DNA of 64,000 nucleotides from Candidatus Gastranaerophilales bacterium (GCA_944325825.1 CALVBP010000008.1:1-64000); one strand, 5' to 3'. Counted from the first letter of the stretch, positions 34,676-43,772 are shown. Numbers and translations are program-made. Notes: generated by a model not told the origin, from the sequence alone.

Positions 34676-36331
34676 TTATTGTACCCGAAAATGAGTTACT
34701 TCTTTAAACATATCCGGTGAATAATAATTATTATAGAATTTCTTATCTTCCAGCTCCTGCAAACTTGTTCCGAAAACATCGTTGATAAATACTCTAAAAA
34801 AATTAACTAAACTCTTTACCTTAGCTTTTTCAGCTCTATCCGGATTGTAGTACGCTAAAAAAGTATTAAAATAAATATTCAAAATATCTTTATCATCGGA
34901 GATGATTTTTTCCCCGTTATCAGAATATTTTCTTCTAATCCCATGATCGCCAAAAATCACAATAATCGGCTTATCAGAAGAAGATTTCCAAATACTGTCA
35001 ACTAAATCCAAAGTATATTTATTTGCATATTTTAAATACCCCAAATAAGATTTTGAGTTCAAAATATGCTTGCCGGAATAACTAAAGTCCGAAAGAGCCT
35101 GGCTTTGATTTGGGTTTCCGTTTTCATCATACAAATAAGGCTCGTGAGGCATCAAAAGATGCAAAAATATAAGTTTTTTCCCCTTAATTTTCAAAGTCTC
35201 TCCGATAAACCTATCTTTTCCCGAATCTTCCGGAAGTGCTTTTATGGAGATTAAATTCTCTAAAACAGAACCCTTTACAAACGCCGATAAAGAATTAAAA
35301 ACTACTACTTTGTCACTATTGTATATTTTGTAATAATACTCCGGTTTCAAATTCAATTGAGAAGGCCAGGAATTTAGGTAACATATTTTATATCCGTTTT
35401 TTCGCGCTAAATTAAACATAAGGCTTCTGTCTATTGAATCAGACGGTGTTGAAGCAGGGATATTTTCTATATAGTCCCCGTTTAAAACCGATGGAATTGA
35501 AAAAGTTGTCTTATTATAATTACTGCTAAAGTTTTCATGAACCTCAAAACCCCTTTCCTTTAAAGAGGTATAAAATTCTGAATTGTCAAAATTCAATGAA
35601 TCTAAAGTATCTTTTCCTGAGTACATATCAAGAAGTATAAAGTAAATATCTCTAACCGGAATCTTATCCGATTTTAGATTTATACTTTTTCCGAATTCAA
35701 AAAAACCTCCAAACCTATATTTAAATAAATCTGAAATTAAATTGAAACAAGAGAATATAAACAGTATAACAATAACTCTTTTGGAAAAGTCCAGAACTTT
35801 TGAAATATCAACGGTTTTGATTAATAAAGCCACACACAATACTGCTGCTATCAGAATATAATAATCAATATTTAAAATCTCAAAAACTTTTATCTGCGAA
35901 GCCGAAAACAGACTAAAATGCAAAAAGAATAAGAGGATTATTGAAATAAATATACTCACGTTTCTTTTTCGAATAAAAAATTTAAGTAAATAATAATACA
36001 GAAAAAATAAAGCAATCCCCGCAGTTAATACCGGTAAAAAAATATAAAAAGGGATTTCTCTAATATTATTAACGTATAAATATATAATCTTATAATTTGC
36101 CAGTAATGAAAATAAAAACATACTTATAATACTATATTTTCTATCTTCAAACTGTTTTTTTAATTTACATTTATATAATAAAAAAAACATTCCAAGAACA
36201 AATACAAGTTCTATGACCTTTAATAATATTGAAAACTTACCCGGGGCAAAATAGATATTTATTACCCCTGCAAAAATAACTATTTCAAAAAATATAAGAA
36301 AACTTATTATCAATTTCTTATGACCGGTCAT
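34676..36331 (-). CDS. membrane sulfatase-fold protein (phosphoryl/sulfo-transferase-like), copy 1
   Basis: 551 residues. Residues 1 to about 205 form five or more transmembrane helices; the C-terminal part is an alkaline-phosphatase/sulfatase-type domain facing the periplasm. Metal and active-site elements: ILLDMYSGKDTLD near 233, SSNYNKTTFSIPS near 268 (its Thr the likely nucleophile), HLLMPHEPYLYDENGN near 395 and IFGDHGIRRKY near 463. Similar architecture is found in lipoteichoic acid synthase and phosphoethanolamine transferases, so transfer of a phosphoryl-alcohol or removal of a sulfate on an envelope glycan is plausible. Paralogue of the next gene. Substrate unknown. Confidence 0.85.
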   Translation of the reverse strand: MTGHKKLIISFLIFFEIVIFAGVINIYFAPGKFSILLKVIELVFVLGMFFLLYKCKLKKQFEDRKYSIISMFLFSLLANYKIIYLYVNNIREIPFYIFLPVLTAGIALFFLYYYLLKFFIRKRNVSIFISIILLFFLHFSLFSASQIKVFEILNIDYYILIAAVLCVALLIKTVDISKVLDFSKRVIVILFIFSCFNLISDLFKYRFGGFFEFGKSINLKSDKIPVRDIYFILLDMYSGKDTLDSLNFDNSEFYTSLKERGFEVHENFSSNYNKTTFSIPSVLNGDYIENIPASTPSDSIDRSLMFNLARKNGYKICYLNSWPSQLNLKPEYYYKIYNSDKVVVFNSLSAFVKGSVLENLISIKALPEDSGKDRFIGETLKIKGKKLIFLHLLMPHEPYLYDENGNPNQSQALSDFSYSGKHILNSKSYLGYLKYANKYTLDLVDSIWKSSSDKPIIVIFGDHGIRRKYSDNGEKIISDDKDILNIYFNTFLAYYNPDRAEKAKVKSLVNFFRVFINDVFGTSLQELEDKKFYNNYYSPDMFKEVTHFRVQ

Positions 36332-36437
36332 ATATTTGCCTCAACTTTTAAAGTCTTTCCATTAAATACAATATTCTCCTGGTGTTTTGAGATTTTTCTT
36401 CCTTTTATATATAATACATAGAATAGCATAATACACC

Positions 36438-38117
36438 CTAGTGTAGCCATAATCCGCTAAGAGTATTGTAGTAAAAGAAAAAGCGTTTGTTTTCAAGTTC
36501 CGGATATGTTGTCCCAAAAATCTTATTTGAAAAATCTCTATAAAAATTTACAAGTGATTTATAATCTTTTTTAACCAATTTTTCATCCGGATTATAGTAC
36601 GCTAAAAAAGTATTAAATTGGTCTTCAATTACATTTGGTTCATTTTTTAGCTTATCAATGTGCTTTTGCTCATCACGGAAATAATATTTTCTTCTGATTC
36701 CATGGTCACCAAAAAGGATAATAACAGGTTCCTTTTCTTTTAAAGATATGATTTTATCCGCTAAATTTAAAATATATTTATTCGTATACTTAAGATATGA
36801 AATGTATGAATCCTTATTTAATTCCCTGCTGCCGTCAGGATTAATCCGGTCAAAAGACCCATTTATCTCGTTACCGTTTTCATCAAAATAATACGGCCAG
36901 TGAGGCATCATCAAATGAAAAAATACAAATTTTTTGTTTTTATTATCTTCAAGTGTTTTAGCTATAAAATCCTCTTTCCCGCCTGTAAATATAGGTGAAA
37001 AATATTTTCTTAAATTATAAAACATACTGCCAGAATACAAGCAAGAGAAGCTGTTATTGTACATAGCATCCATATCGGAATACAATTTGTAATAATATTT
37101 AGGATTCTGCTTAAGCCCTGAAAGTTCAGAATTCAAATAATATACCTTATATCCCGATTCCCTTGCCAGATAAAACATCAGACTTTTATCTACAGCTTCC
37201 GTTACATTGTCATACGGAACCTTATCGTAATAATTAAAATTAAATATTGAAACAAGAGTTCCCAAAGTTTTGTTATAATTGCTTGATATATCAGGATAAA
37301 CACTAAACCCTCTCCCTTGCAATTCTTCATAAAAGTTTGTATTATCAAATCCCAATTTATTCAGAGTTTTTTCGCCTGAATACATATCAAGCAAAATAAT
37401 ATAGATATCTCTATCATACTTTTTAGCCGGAACAAAAGCCGTCTGCCTTTCAATTCCTGAATAAGTTTGTTTGCAAAATATAGCATATTTAAATAACGCA
37501 GAAATTGCACTAAAAATTAATAATATAACAATTAAATTTTTTAAAAACTTAAACAACTTATCCATATTAAAAATAAAAGGCAATAATACAATTACACCCA
37601 GAATAGTAAATGCTGCCCAAATATCAACCAAGGCAAAATCTAATAAAGTTCCTGTTGTTGTTACAGATTTAAATTCAATACAGTAGAGCATAATATTAAA
37701 ACATAAACTGATAAAAAGCCCCCGCTGTTCGTTTTTAAAAAGAACTTTCAGTAGATAAAATAACAGCAAAAATATCGCAAGCCCTGCGGACAATGCGTAA
37801 ATAAAAAACACAAAACCGAATTCCGGTACATTAGAACAATAAACATGAATTACTTTATAATTTGCAAGCAGCCCGTATAATATAATTTCACCAAACTTAT
37901 AATGAGTTTCGCTCGGTTTACGTTGTTTAGAATTAATTATTTTGAAAATTGAAAAACACAAAAGGAAGAAAGAAAGTACTTCTGTAACTTTTAGTACCAA
38001 ACAAACATTTTTTCCTGCTATAATATCAAAACAACTGATATAGTTTAATGCAATATTAACTAAAAAAATTAACTCAATTAGTACTACAAAAAGAATCAAA
38101 TATTTTTTAAAATTCAT
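36438..38117 (-). CDS. membrane sulfatase-fold protein, copy 2
   Basis: 559 residues, same design as the gene at 34676 with conserved blocks in the same order: DIYIILLDMYSGEKTLN, SSNYNKTLGTLVS, HLMMPHWPYYFDENGN, LFGDHGIRRKY, and the C-terminal FGTTYPELENKRFF. The membrane half has diverged more than the catalytic half. The gene overlaps the methyltransferase fusion upstream by 11 bp and is about 106 bp from copy 1, so tandem duplication within an operon is likely. Divergence between the pair may mean different acceptors. Confidence 0.85.
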   Translation of the reverse strand: MNFKKYLILFVVLIELIFLVNIALNYISCFDIIAGKNVCLVLKVTEVLSFFLLCFSIFKIINSKQRKPSETHYKFGEIILYGLLANYKVIHVYCSNVPEFGFVFFIYALSAGLAIFLLLFYLLKVLFKNEQRGLFISLCFNIMLYCIEFKSVTTTGTLLDFALVDIWAAFTILGVIVLLPFIFNMDKLFKFLKNLIVILLIFSAISALFKYAIFCKQTYSGIERQTAFVPAKKYDRDIYIILLDMYSGEKTLNKLGFDNTNFYEELQGRGFSVYPDISSNYNKTLGTLVSIFNFNYYDKVPYDNVTEAVDKSLMFYLARESGYKVYYLNSELSGLKQNPKYYYKLYSDMDAMYNNSFSCLYSGSMFYNLRKYFSPIFTGGKEDFIAKTLEDNKNKKFVFFHLMMPHWPYYFDENGNEINGSFDRINPDGSRELNKDSYISYLKYTNKYILNLADKIISLKEKEPVIILFGDHGIRRKYYFRDEQKHIDKLKNEPNVIEDQFNTFLAYYNPDEKLVKKDYKSLVNFYRDFSNKIFGTTYPELENKRFFFYYNTLSGLWLH

Positions 38118-39489
38118 TACTCAAACACTCCATTAAATATAAAACTCTTTGAGTATCTTGAATTTTTTCTTTTCTTAGAATTTTATAATATTTTGCAAAA
38201 CTTCTTTCAAAACTTTCCGGAGAATAGTCGTTAAAAACATCTTTTCTGTTCAACAACATTTGCTGGACTTTAGAATCTTCTTTGCAAACATATTCTATTA
38301 TTAAATACTTTCCGTAAGAACTAAAAAATTCAGCCTGTTTTTCAAACGGAATGTTCCCGGTAATCCGCAGGTGATGAATAAGAGCCAGCGCTAAAACAAG
38401 ATTAACTCTGCCTGTTCTTGTTCTTAAATCTGTTCTCTCTTTATTTTCAAAACCTACATTAGGAGAAGGGTTAAAAATATCATAAACAAGCGGAATTATA
38501 TTTTTTTCATTATTTTGCTTTGCCTGCTGATAATTGTACTCAACAGCAGACTCGTCAATATCAAGGGAATATACCATTTTGGAACCGTTATTTCTTATAA
38601 CTCTGGAAAACATTCCGTTATTTGCACCAAAATCAATTACTGATTCAGGACTCAATTCTGCACAAAAACTTTTTATAAGTTCTTTTTTCTTTTCAAAACT
38701 TTCATCAGAATAATTTGTAAATGTGTAATATTCTCCCCACTCTGTTTCAGAAAGCGGCGGCTTTATTTCGTTCGTCACATTGTACAAATTATCTATAAAT
38801 ATTTTAAGCTGTTCTTTCGAAATCCTTTGCGCAGATATTTTTTTTCTGCTTTCTGAATATTTATTTTGGAATTTGGAATGCATATGTATGTGCATAAATA
38901 TCCCGGGATTAAAACGAGTTTTTATAGGCAGCAGTTTTGATGTCAAATCTAAGGGTATTCCATCCAGATTTGTCGTAATCAAATTCTTCAATCTAATGTC
39001 TACCTTAGACATCAGAAGTAAAACAGTGAGAAAATTTTCACAAAACTGCCTGTATGCACACCAGGGCTCACCTTCTTGATACTCTTCAAAAGAAGCGGTA
39101 TCAATTAAGACAGGCTTATTATCCTTGAATTGAATATTAAAGAAATTTGCATCTTTTAAAGTCATATTGTATTCAAGAGCAATTTTTTGTATCTCTAAAG
39201 TTGCAAGGGCAGCATCTTTAATTTGAGAAAAACACCACTCCCAGGGATAGCTGATAAATATTTTCTCCGGCTTGATTATAATACAATTCTCTGTTTTTTC
39301 AACTTCTTTATGAGGAATTAAAAGGTCTTTGTTTACCAGATGTTCATATAAACCTGAATCCATAAGTTTTGTATAATTATTCTTATAAGACTCAAAAATT
39401 TTTCGGTAAACTTCTTCTCCTTCTGTAAAAACCTGCGCATCAATATCTTTAAAAGAAGAAAACTCTGAAATACTATTTGTCAGAACCAT
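38107..39489 (-). CDS. kinase-like / SAM methyltransferase fusion protein
   Basis: 460 residues. The C-terminal half is a class I methyltransferase (VIDFGANNGMFSRVIRN near 275, LDIDESAVEYN, LVLALALIHHLRITGNIPF). The N-terminal half carries a small-molecule-kinase-like catalytic patch, LKDANFFNIQF...PVLIDTASF (D113, N118, D130; compare H-x-D-x-x-x-x-N ... I-D of aminoglycoside/LPS kinases), with IIKPEKIFIS as a possible nucleotide-lysine strand. Such proteins occur beside sulfatase-fold and DPGTGS genes, as here. I infer modification of an envelope glycan; neither activity is proven. Confidence 0.75.
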   Translation of the reverse strand: MVLTNSISEFSSFKDIDAQVFTEGEEVYRKIFESYKNNYTKLMDSGLYEHLVNKDLLIPHKEVEKTENCIIIKPEKIFISYPWEWCFSQIKDAALATLEIQKIALEYNMTLKDANFFNIQFKDNKPVLIDTASFEEYQEGEPWCAYRQFCENFLTVLLLMSKVDIRLKNLITTNLDGIPLDLTSKLLPIKTRFNPGIFMHIHMHSKFQNKYSESRKKISAQRISKEQLKIFIDNLYNVTNEIKPPLSETEWGEYYTFTNYSDESFEKKKELIKSFCAELSPESVIDFGANNGMFSRVIRNNGSKMVYSLDIDESAVEYNYQQAKQNNEKNIIPLVYDIFNPSPNVGFENKERTDLRTRTGRVNLVLALALIHHLRITGNIPFEKQAEFFSSYGKYLIIEYVCKEDSKVQQMLLNRKDVFNDYSPESFERSFAKYYKILRKEKIQDTQRVLYLMECLSNEF

Positions 39490-39691
39490 CCTTTTTATGA
39501 CCTTTAAATACTAAATCCTTGAATTTTTGAAACCAAGCTCGAAAAGTTATACCGAGCCCGAGAATAGAGGCTGCTATAATTTGAAGCACCATACTTCCGG
39601 TCCCCGGATCAATATACGCATAAACTGCAGCTGGGGCTATAATATTGAATATTATCAAAACTAACAAAATTTTATACAAATATTTTCTCAT
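39473..39691 (-). CDS. small membrane protein with IDPGTGS motif
   Basis: 72 residues: an N-terminal hydrophobic helix or signal (KILLVLIIFNIIAPAAVYA), then YIDPGTGSMVLQIIAASILGLGITF, then a basic tail (FKGHKKDGSDK). The (A/Y)YIDPGTGS-(M/L)-x-LQ motif defines a widespread tiny-protein family that neighbours surface-polysaccharide, sulfatase and methyltransferase genes. GGAG lies eight bases before the ATG; the end overlaps the fusion gene by 17 bp, making it the first gene of that operon. Molecular role unknown. Confidence 0.82.
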   Translation of the reverse strand: MRKYLYKILLVLIIFNIIAPAAVYAYIDPGTGSMVLQIIAASILGLGITFRAWFQKFKDLVFKGHKKDGSDK

Positions 39692-39774
39692 TTACCAGCT
39701 CCCGAAATCATCAATCTTACTCTTATTCTATCCCAATAAAAGCCCCGTTGTCAATTAATTTAAGCCAAAACAGA

Positions 39775-39803
39775 TTGATAGGAAGGATAAATTTTATTAT
39801 AAT
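39775..39803 (+). promoter_or_regulatory. near-consensus promoter giving a leaderless permease mRNA
   Basis: TTGATA (39775-39780), exactly 17 bp, TATAAT (39798-39803). The ATG at 39810 is six bases after the -10 box, so transcription should begin at or within a base or two of the start codon. No Shine-Dalgarno lies in the six intervening bases. Confidence 0.75.
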
Positions 39804-39809
39804 TAACTT

Positions 39810-40658
39810 ATGAAAACAAACGGAAAACTTTTAAATTCATACGGGATTCTCTTTATCCTTCCGTCAATTGTTGGTACATTTATTTTTATTATAATACCGA
39901 TATTATGTTCATTCCTGCTGAGTTTTACTAATTGGGACTTATTAGGAAATATTACTTATGCCGGAATAAATAATTATAAAGAAATATTTATAGAACCGAT
40001 TTTTGTACAAATACTTATTAATACTGTTGTTTACGCCCTATCCGTTACTTTTTTTGCAGTAATTATTCCTCTTGCCACTGCAGCTGTAATAAACGAAAAA
40101 ATACGGGGAGCCGAGTGGTTTAAGACTATTTACTTCATTCCTTTTATAACACCTGCCGTTGTTATAGCAATAGTCTGGAGCTGGATTTTTGACCCTAATA
40201 TTGGAGGAGTAAATATACTTTTTCATACGCATTATACCTGGTTATTTGATACACAGCTAGCCATGCCGGTTCTTATTTTTGTTTCGGTCTGGAAACTTGT
40301 CGGATACAATGTAGTTTTATTTTTGACAGGATTTTCAACCATAAATCCCAATATTTATGAAGCCGCAAAAATTGACGGCGCCTGCGGAATAAACATATTC
40401 AAAAATATTACGCTTCCGCTTTTAAAACCGACACTGTACTTTGTAACTCTTGTGACAGCTATTTCATCATTTCAGGTATTTGATTTAATTTACGTTATGA
40501 CATCCGGAGGGCCTAAAGATTCTACAAATGTAATAGTTTATTCAATATACAAATACGCATTTGAATATTTTGATATCGGAAAATCATGCGCACTTGCGTA
40601 TATTCTATTTGCCGTCATTCTTGTACTTGCTCTATTACAAAGAAAGTTCAGCAAATAA
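39810..40658 (+). CDS. sugar ABC transporter permease (MalF/UgpA type)
   Basis: 282 residues, six transmembrane helices, with the ABC-permease EAA loop EAAKIDGACGINIFKNITLP near 190-209 that docks the ATPase. The start GILFILPSIVGTFIFIIIPILCSFLLSFTNW is typical of first permeases in CUT1 sugar importers. The second permease, ATPase and binding protein are not adjacent; a matching binding lipoprotein lies at 14535. It is a single gene convergent with aroA (24-bp overlap), with its own promoter. It probably works with components encoded elsewhere. Confidence 0.88.
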   Translation: MKTNGKLLNSYGILFILPSIVGTFIFIIIPILCSFLLSFTNWDLLGNITYAGINNYKEIFIEPIFVQILINTVVYALSVTFFAVIIPLATAAVINEKIRGAEWFKTIYFIPFITPAVVIAIVWSWIFDPNIGGVNILFHTHYTWLFDTQLAMPVLIFVSVWKLVGYNVVLFLTGFSTINPNIYEAAKIDGACGINIFKNITLPLLKPTLYFVTLVTAISSFQVFDLIYVMTSGGPKDSTNVIVYSIYKYAFEYFDIGKSCALAYILFAVILVLALLQRKFSK

Positions 40659-41924
40659 TTTTTCAAACTCCGGAAAAGAAATATTTGTCCATTCAAACCC
40701 GTTAATTAGAATCTCTTCTTTGCAAATAAGTCCCGCCACATAAAAACTCATTGCGAGTCTATGATCGTGATAAGTTTCTAATTCCACTCCTCCCCGAAGG
40801 ATATTTTTACCCCTTACAATAAATCCGTCCGGAGTCTCATCAATGTCTATACCGACTTTTCTCAATTCCTTCACCAGACAAAAGATTCTGTCAGACTCTT
40901 TATTTCTTAAATCTGCAGCATCGGAAACAAAAGTTTCACCTTCGGCTTGTGATGCCAAAACAGCAATTACAGGAAGTTCGTCAATCAATTTTGGAATATC
41001 TGCACCGCTAATGGTACAAGATTTAAGGTTTTCTGTATACCGGACTCTCAAATCCGCCCTCTCTTCTCCTGAAAGGATTCTGGAATCCAAAATTTCTACA
41101 TTACCGCCCATTCTTTTTACTATATCAATAATTCCTGTTCTTGTAGGATTAATTCCGACATTTTTTATAACAAAATCCGAACCCTTCACTATCAAGCCTG
41201 CTACAATAAAGAATGCCGCAGAAGAAATATCTCCAGGAATTTCAATTTCTTTAGGAATAAGCCCGGATTTTTTTACAGAAACCCTTCTGCCTTCAGCTTT
41301 AATATCCGCACCCATATATTTAAGCATCCTTTCAGTATGATCTCGGGATAAAACGGGCTCTTCAAAAGTCGTAACTCCGGATGCATTTATCCCTGCCAGC
41401 AATACACAGGATTTAACCTGCGCACTTGATAAAGGTGAAATATAATCTATTCCGGCAAGAGATTTACCTCTAATTGTAAGAGGGGCATGCCCTTCCACAG
41501 AATCTATCAGCCCGCCCATAAGAGAAAGCGGTTTAATTATTCTGCCCATAGGACGTTTTGAAAGGCTCTCGTCTCCTATTAAAACAGAATCAAATTTTTG
41601 TCCGGCAAGAATTCCGGCCGTAAGTCTCATTGTAGTCCCGGAATTTCCGCAGGGGTAAATATTATCTGTATTAGGAATTAATTTCCCGCTTGAAATTATC
41701 TTGAGAGTTTTTGCATCTGTAAATTTGGCTTCTATACCAAGAGCTTTAAACACATTTAGTGTAGATTGGCAGTCAGTACCTGATGAAAAGTTTTTAATAA
41801 CACTTTTACCTTTAGCCAGAGAGGCAAGCATAACCGCACGATGAGAAATTGATTTATCAGCAGGAATAGTGACAGAACCTTTTAATGGTTCAAATACTCT
41901 CGCAACCTTTTTAGGTACGCTCAT
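40635..41924 (-). CDS. aroA: 3-phosphoshikimate 1-carboxyvinyltransferase (EPSP synthase)
   Basis: 429 residues; sixth step of the shikimate pathway, joining shikimate-3-phosphate and PEP. Motifs in order: PADKSISHRAVMLASLAKG near 19-37, PCGNSGTTMRLTAG near 90-103, SSAQVKSCVLLAG near 166, GDISSAAFF near 235, RNKESDRI near 345 and YHDHRLAMSF near 387. The ATG abuts the kdsA stop. The 3' end overlaps the convergent permease gene by 24 bp. Its closeness to the aryl-polyene cluster is notable, since that pigment needs an aromatic starter. Confidence 0.96.
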   Translation of the reverse strand: MSVPKKVARVFEPLKGSVTIPADKSISHRAVMLASLAKGKSVIKNFSSGTDCQSTLNVFKALGIEAKFTDAKTLKIISSGKLIPNTDNIYPCGNSGTTMRLTAGILAGQKFDSVLIGDESLSKRPMGRIIKPLSLMGGLIDSVEGHAPLTIRGKSLAGIDYISPLSSAQVKSCVLLAGINASGVTTFEEPVLSRDHTERMLKYMGADIKAEGRRVSVKKSGLIPKEIEIPGDISSAAFFIVAGLIVKGSDFVIKNVGINPTRTGIIDIVKRMGGNVEILDSRILSGEERADLRVRYTENLKSCTISGADIPKLIDELPVIAVLASQAEGETFVSDAADLRNKESDRIFCLVKELRKVGIDIDETPDGFIVRGKNILRGGVELETYHDHRLAMSFYVAGLICKEEILINGFEWTNISFPEFEKLFAELSL

Positions 41925-42746
41925 CTACTCTTCCTCATTTTTTATAATATCAAAAATAGCCTTGCAGGTTGTAAAAACTCTTTCTGCATCCTTCAAGAAC
42001 AACATATTAGGACCGTCACAAAGCGCACAATCCGGATTTGGATGAATTTCAAAGAATAGGCAGTCTGCTCCTGCGGCCATTGCTGCTTTTGCAAGCACCG
42101 GAACGAATCTTCTGTCACCGCCTGTAGAATCTCCGTTAGAGCCGGGCATTTGAACACTGTGAGTTGCATCAAATACAACCGGATAACCAAATTCTTTCAT
42201 AATAGGAATAGCTCTGAAATCTGAAACAAGATTATTATACCCGAATGTCACGCCTCTATCCGTCAACATAATTTGATGATTTCCACTATCCTCCACTTTT
42301 TTTACAAGAGATTTCATCTGCTGCGGCGCAAGGAACTGACCTTTTTTAATATTAACAATTTTTCCTGTTTTAGCTGCCGCAACTAGCAAATCTGTCTGAC
42401 GGCAAAGGAATGCCGGAATCTGGAGAATATCCGCAACTTCTGCAGCAATTGCCGCATGTTCCGGAAGATGAATATCTGTAACTATCGGAAGATTAAATTC
42501 TTTTTTTATTTGAGCCAGATATTCAAGCCCCTTTTCCATTCCTAAACCTCTGTAAGAGTTAATAGACGAACGGTTTGCTTTATCATAAGAACACTTAAAA
42601 ATATAATTAATATCAAGCTTTTCACAAACCCTCTTTAGCCCTTCCGCAGTCTGGCGCATGATATCAAGACTTTCCACAGCACAAGGACCTGCAAGAATTG
42701 TTAATTTGTCTTTGCCTATTTCAAAATCTCTTAATTTGATAGTCAT
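41925..42746 (-). CDS. kdsA: 3-deoxy-8-phosphooctulonate synthase
   Basis: Makes Kdo-8-phosphate from arabinose-5-phosphate and PEP for LPS core. 273 residues: LAGPCAVESLDIMRQTAEGL near 18-37, FKCSYDKANRSSINSYRGLGMEKGL near 50-74, PIVTDIHLPEHA, ILQIPAFLCRQTDL, and GGDRRFVPVLAKAAMAAGADCLFFEIHPNPD near 207-238. The N, S and K of the KANRSS loop mark KdsA rather than DAHP synthase. Cys11-type metal-site status cannot be settled by eye, although C22 follows GP as in metal-dependent forms. Good evidence for an LPS-bearing outer membrane. AGGAG upstream. Confidence 0.95.
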   Translation of the reverse strand: MTIKLRDFEIGKDKLTILAGPCAVESLDIMRQTAEGLKRVCEKLDINYIFKCSYDKANRSSINSYRGLGMEKGLEYLAQIKKEFNLPIVTDIHLPEHAAIAAEVADILQIPAFLCRQTDLLVAAAKTGKIVNIKKGQFLAPQQMKSLVKKVEDSGNHQIMLTDRGVTFGYNNLVSDFRAIPIMKEFGYPVVFDATHSVQMPGSNGDSTGGDRRFVPVLAKAAMAAGADCLFFEIHPNPDCALCDGPNMLFLKDAERVFTTCKAIFDIIKNEEE

Positions 42747-42767
42747 AATAACTCCTACATTTACCCC

Positions 42768-43772
42768 CTAGGCGATATCCCATCTTCCGCATGTACCGCC
42801 CCAGCGTGCAATAATATTTCCTTTAATATCACCGATTTTTTCTACATGCCCGACGGGTTCTGCGCCTTCTAAAATAGTAATAACCTCACAGTTATTAGAA
42901 CATCCCGTGCACTGGCAAGTTACTGACTGGAAGTTCATATTACCGACTTCCCATCCTTTAAATTTGGTAGGAACTTCCGTATATTGATGATTTTCCATCG
43001 CAAGAAGCGCTGCACCTATCGCTCCCATCGTCTGGTGATTTTGCGGAACAACAATTTTTGTATTCAAAGCTTCTTCAAAAGCTTTTACCATACCGGAATT
43101 CGTCGCAACGCCGCCCTGGAATGATATTGTAGGAAGGAGCTCTTTTCCTAAAGCAAGGTTACTCAAATAATTTCTTACAAGAGCCTGGCATAAACCGTAT
43201 AGAAGGTCTTCTACAGGATATCCCAGCTGCTGTTTATGAATAAGGTCAGATTCTGCAAAAACTCCGCATCTTCCTGCAATACGTGCAGGGTTTTCGGATT
43301 TAAGAGCCGTTTCTCCGAACTTTTCAATAGGAACATTTAACCTTTGCGCCTGATGGTCTAAAAAGCTTCCTGTTCCTGCCGCACAAACAGTATTCATGGC
43401 AAAATCGGTTACAATACCGTCACGCAGAATAATAATTTTACTATCCTGTCCGCCGATTTCAAGAATTGTTTGAACTCCCGGAATATTAGTACTTGCCGCA
43501 ACAGCATGAGCAGTAATTTCGTTTTTAATAACATCCGCTCCAACAAGTGCGCCTGCAAGGTTTCTTCCGGAACCCGTAGTCCCGACACCCTGAACATTGT
43601 ATTCGCATAAAGCCTGTTTAATAATCTGCTGCAAACCATGTTGAACAGCATCAACAGGTTTCCCTGCCGTTTTTAGCATATAAGAATCTATATATTTACC
43701 TTTCTCATCAACTAACGCTAATTTTGTGGTAACAGACCCGACATCAATACCTAAATATACATCTAAACTCAT
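42768..43772 (-). CDS. acyl-CoA dehydratase activase (BadF/HgdC ATPase family)
   Basis: 334 residues. ASKHA-fold ATPase: GIDVGSVTTKLALVD near 7-21, EIGGQDSKIIIL near 92-103 and the second lobe SFQGGVATNSGMVKAFE. The two 4Fe-4S ligands of the dimer interface are NTVCAAGTGSFLDHQ near 118-132 and AGRCGVFAESD near 152-162. Such activases fire electrons into 2-hydroxyacyl-CoA dehydratases or benzoyl-CoA reductases. A C-terminal tail with CQCTGCSNNC and GGTCGRW is an extra, probably metal-binding part. No dehydratase lies nearby. GGAAGG upstream; kdsA follows at 21 bp. Confidence 0.88.
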   Translation of the reverse strand: MSLDVYLGIDVGSVTTKLALVDEKGKYIDSYMLKTAGKPVDAVQHGLQQIIKQALCEYNVQGVGTTGSGRNLAGALVGADVIKNEITAHAVAASTNIPGVQTILEIGGQDSKIIILRDGIVTDFAMNTVCAAGTGSFLDHQAQRLNVPIEKFGETALKSENPARIAGRCGVFAESDLIHKQQLGYPVEDLLYGLCQALVRNYLSNLALGKELLPTISFQGGVATNSGMVKAFEEALNTKIVVPQNHQTMGAIGAALLAMENHQYTEVPTKFKGWEVGNMNFQSVTCQCTGCSNNCEVITILEGAEPVGHVEKIGDIKGNIIARWGGTCGRWDIA

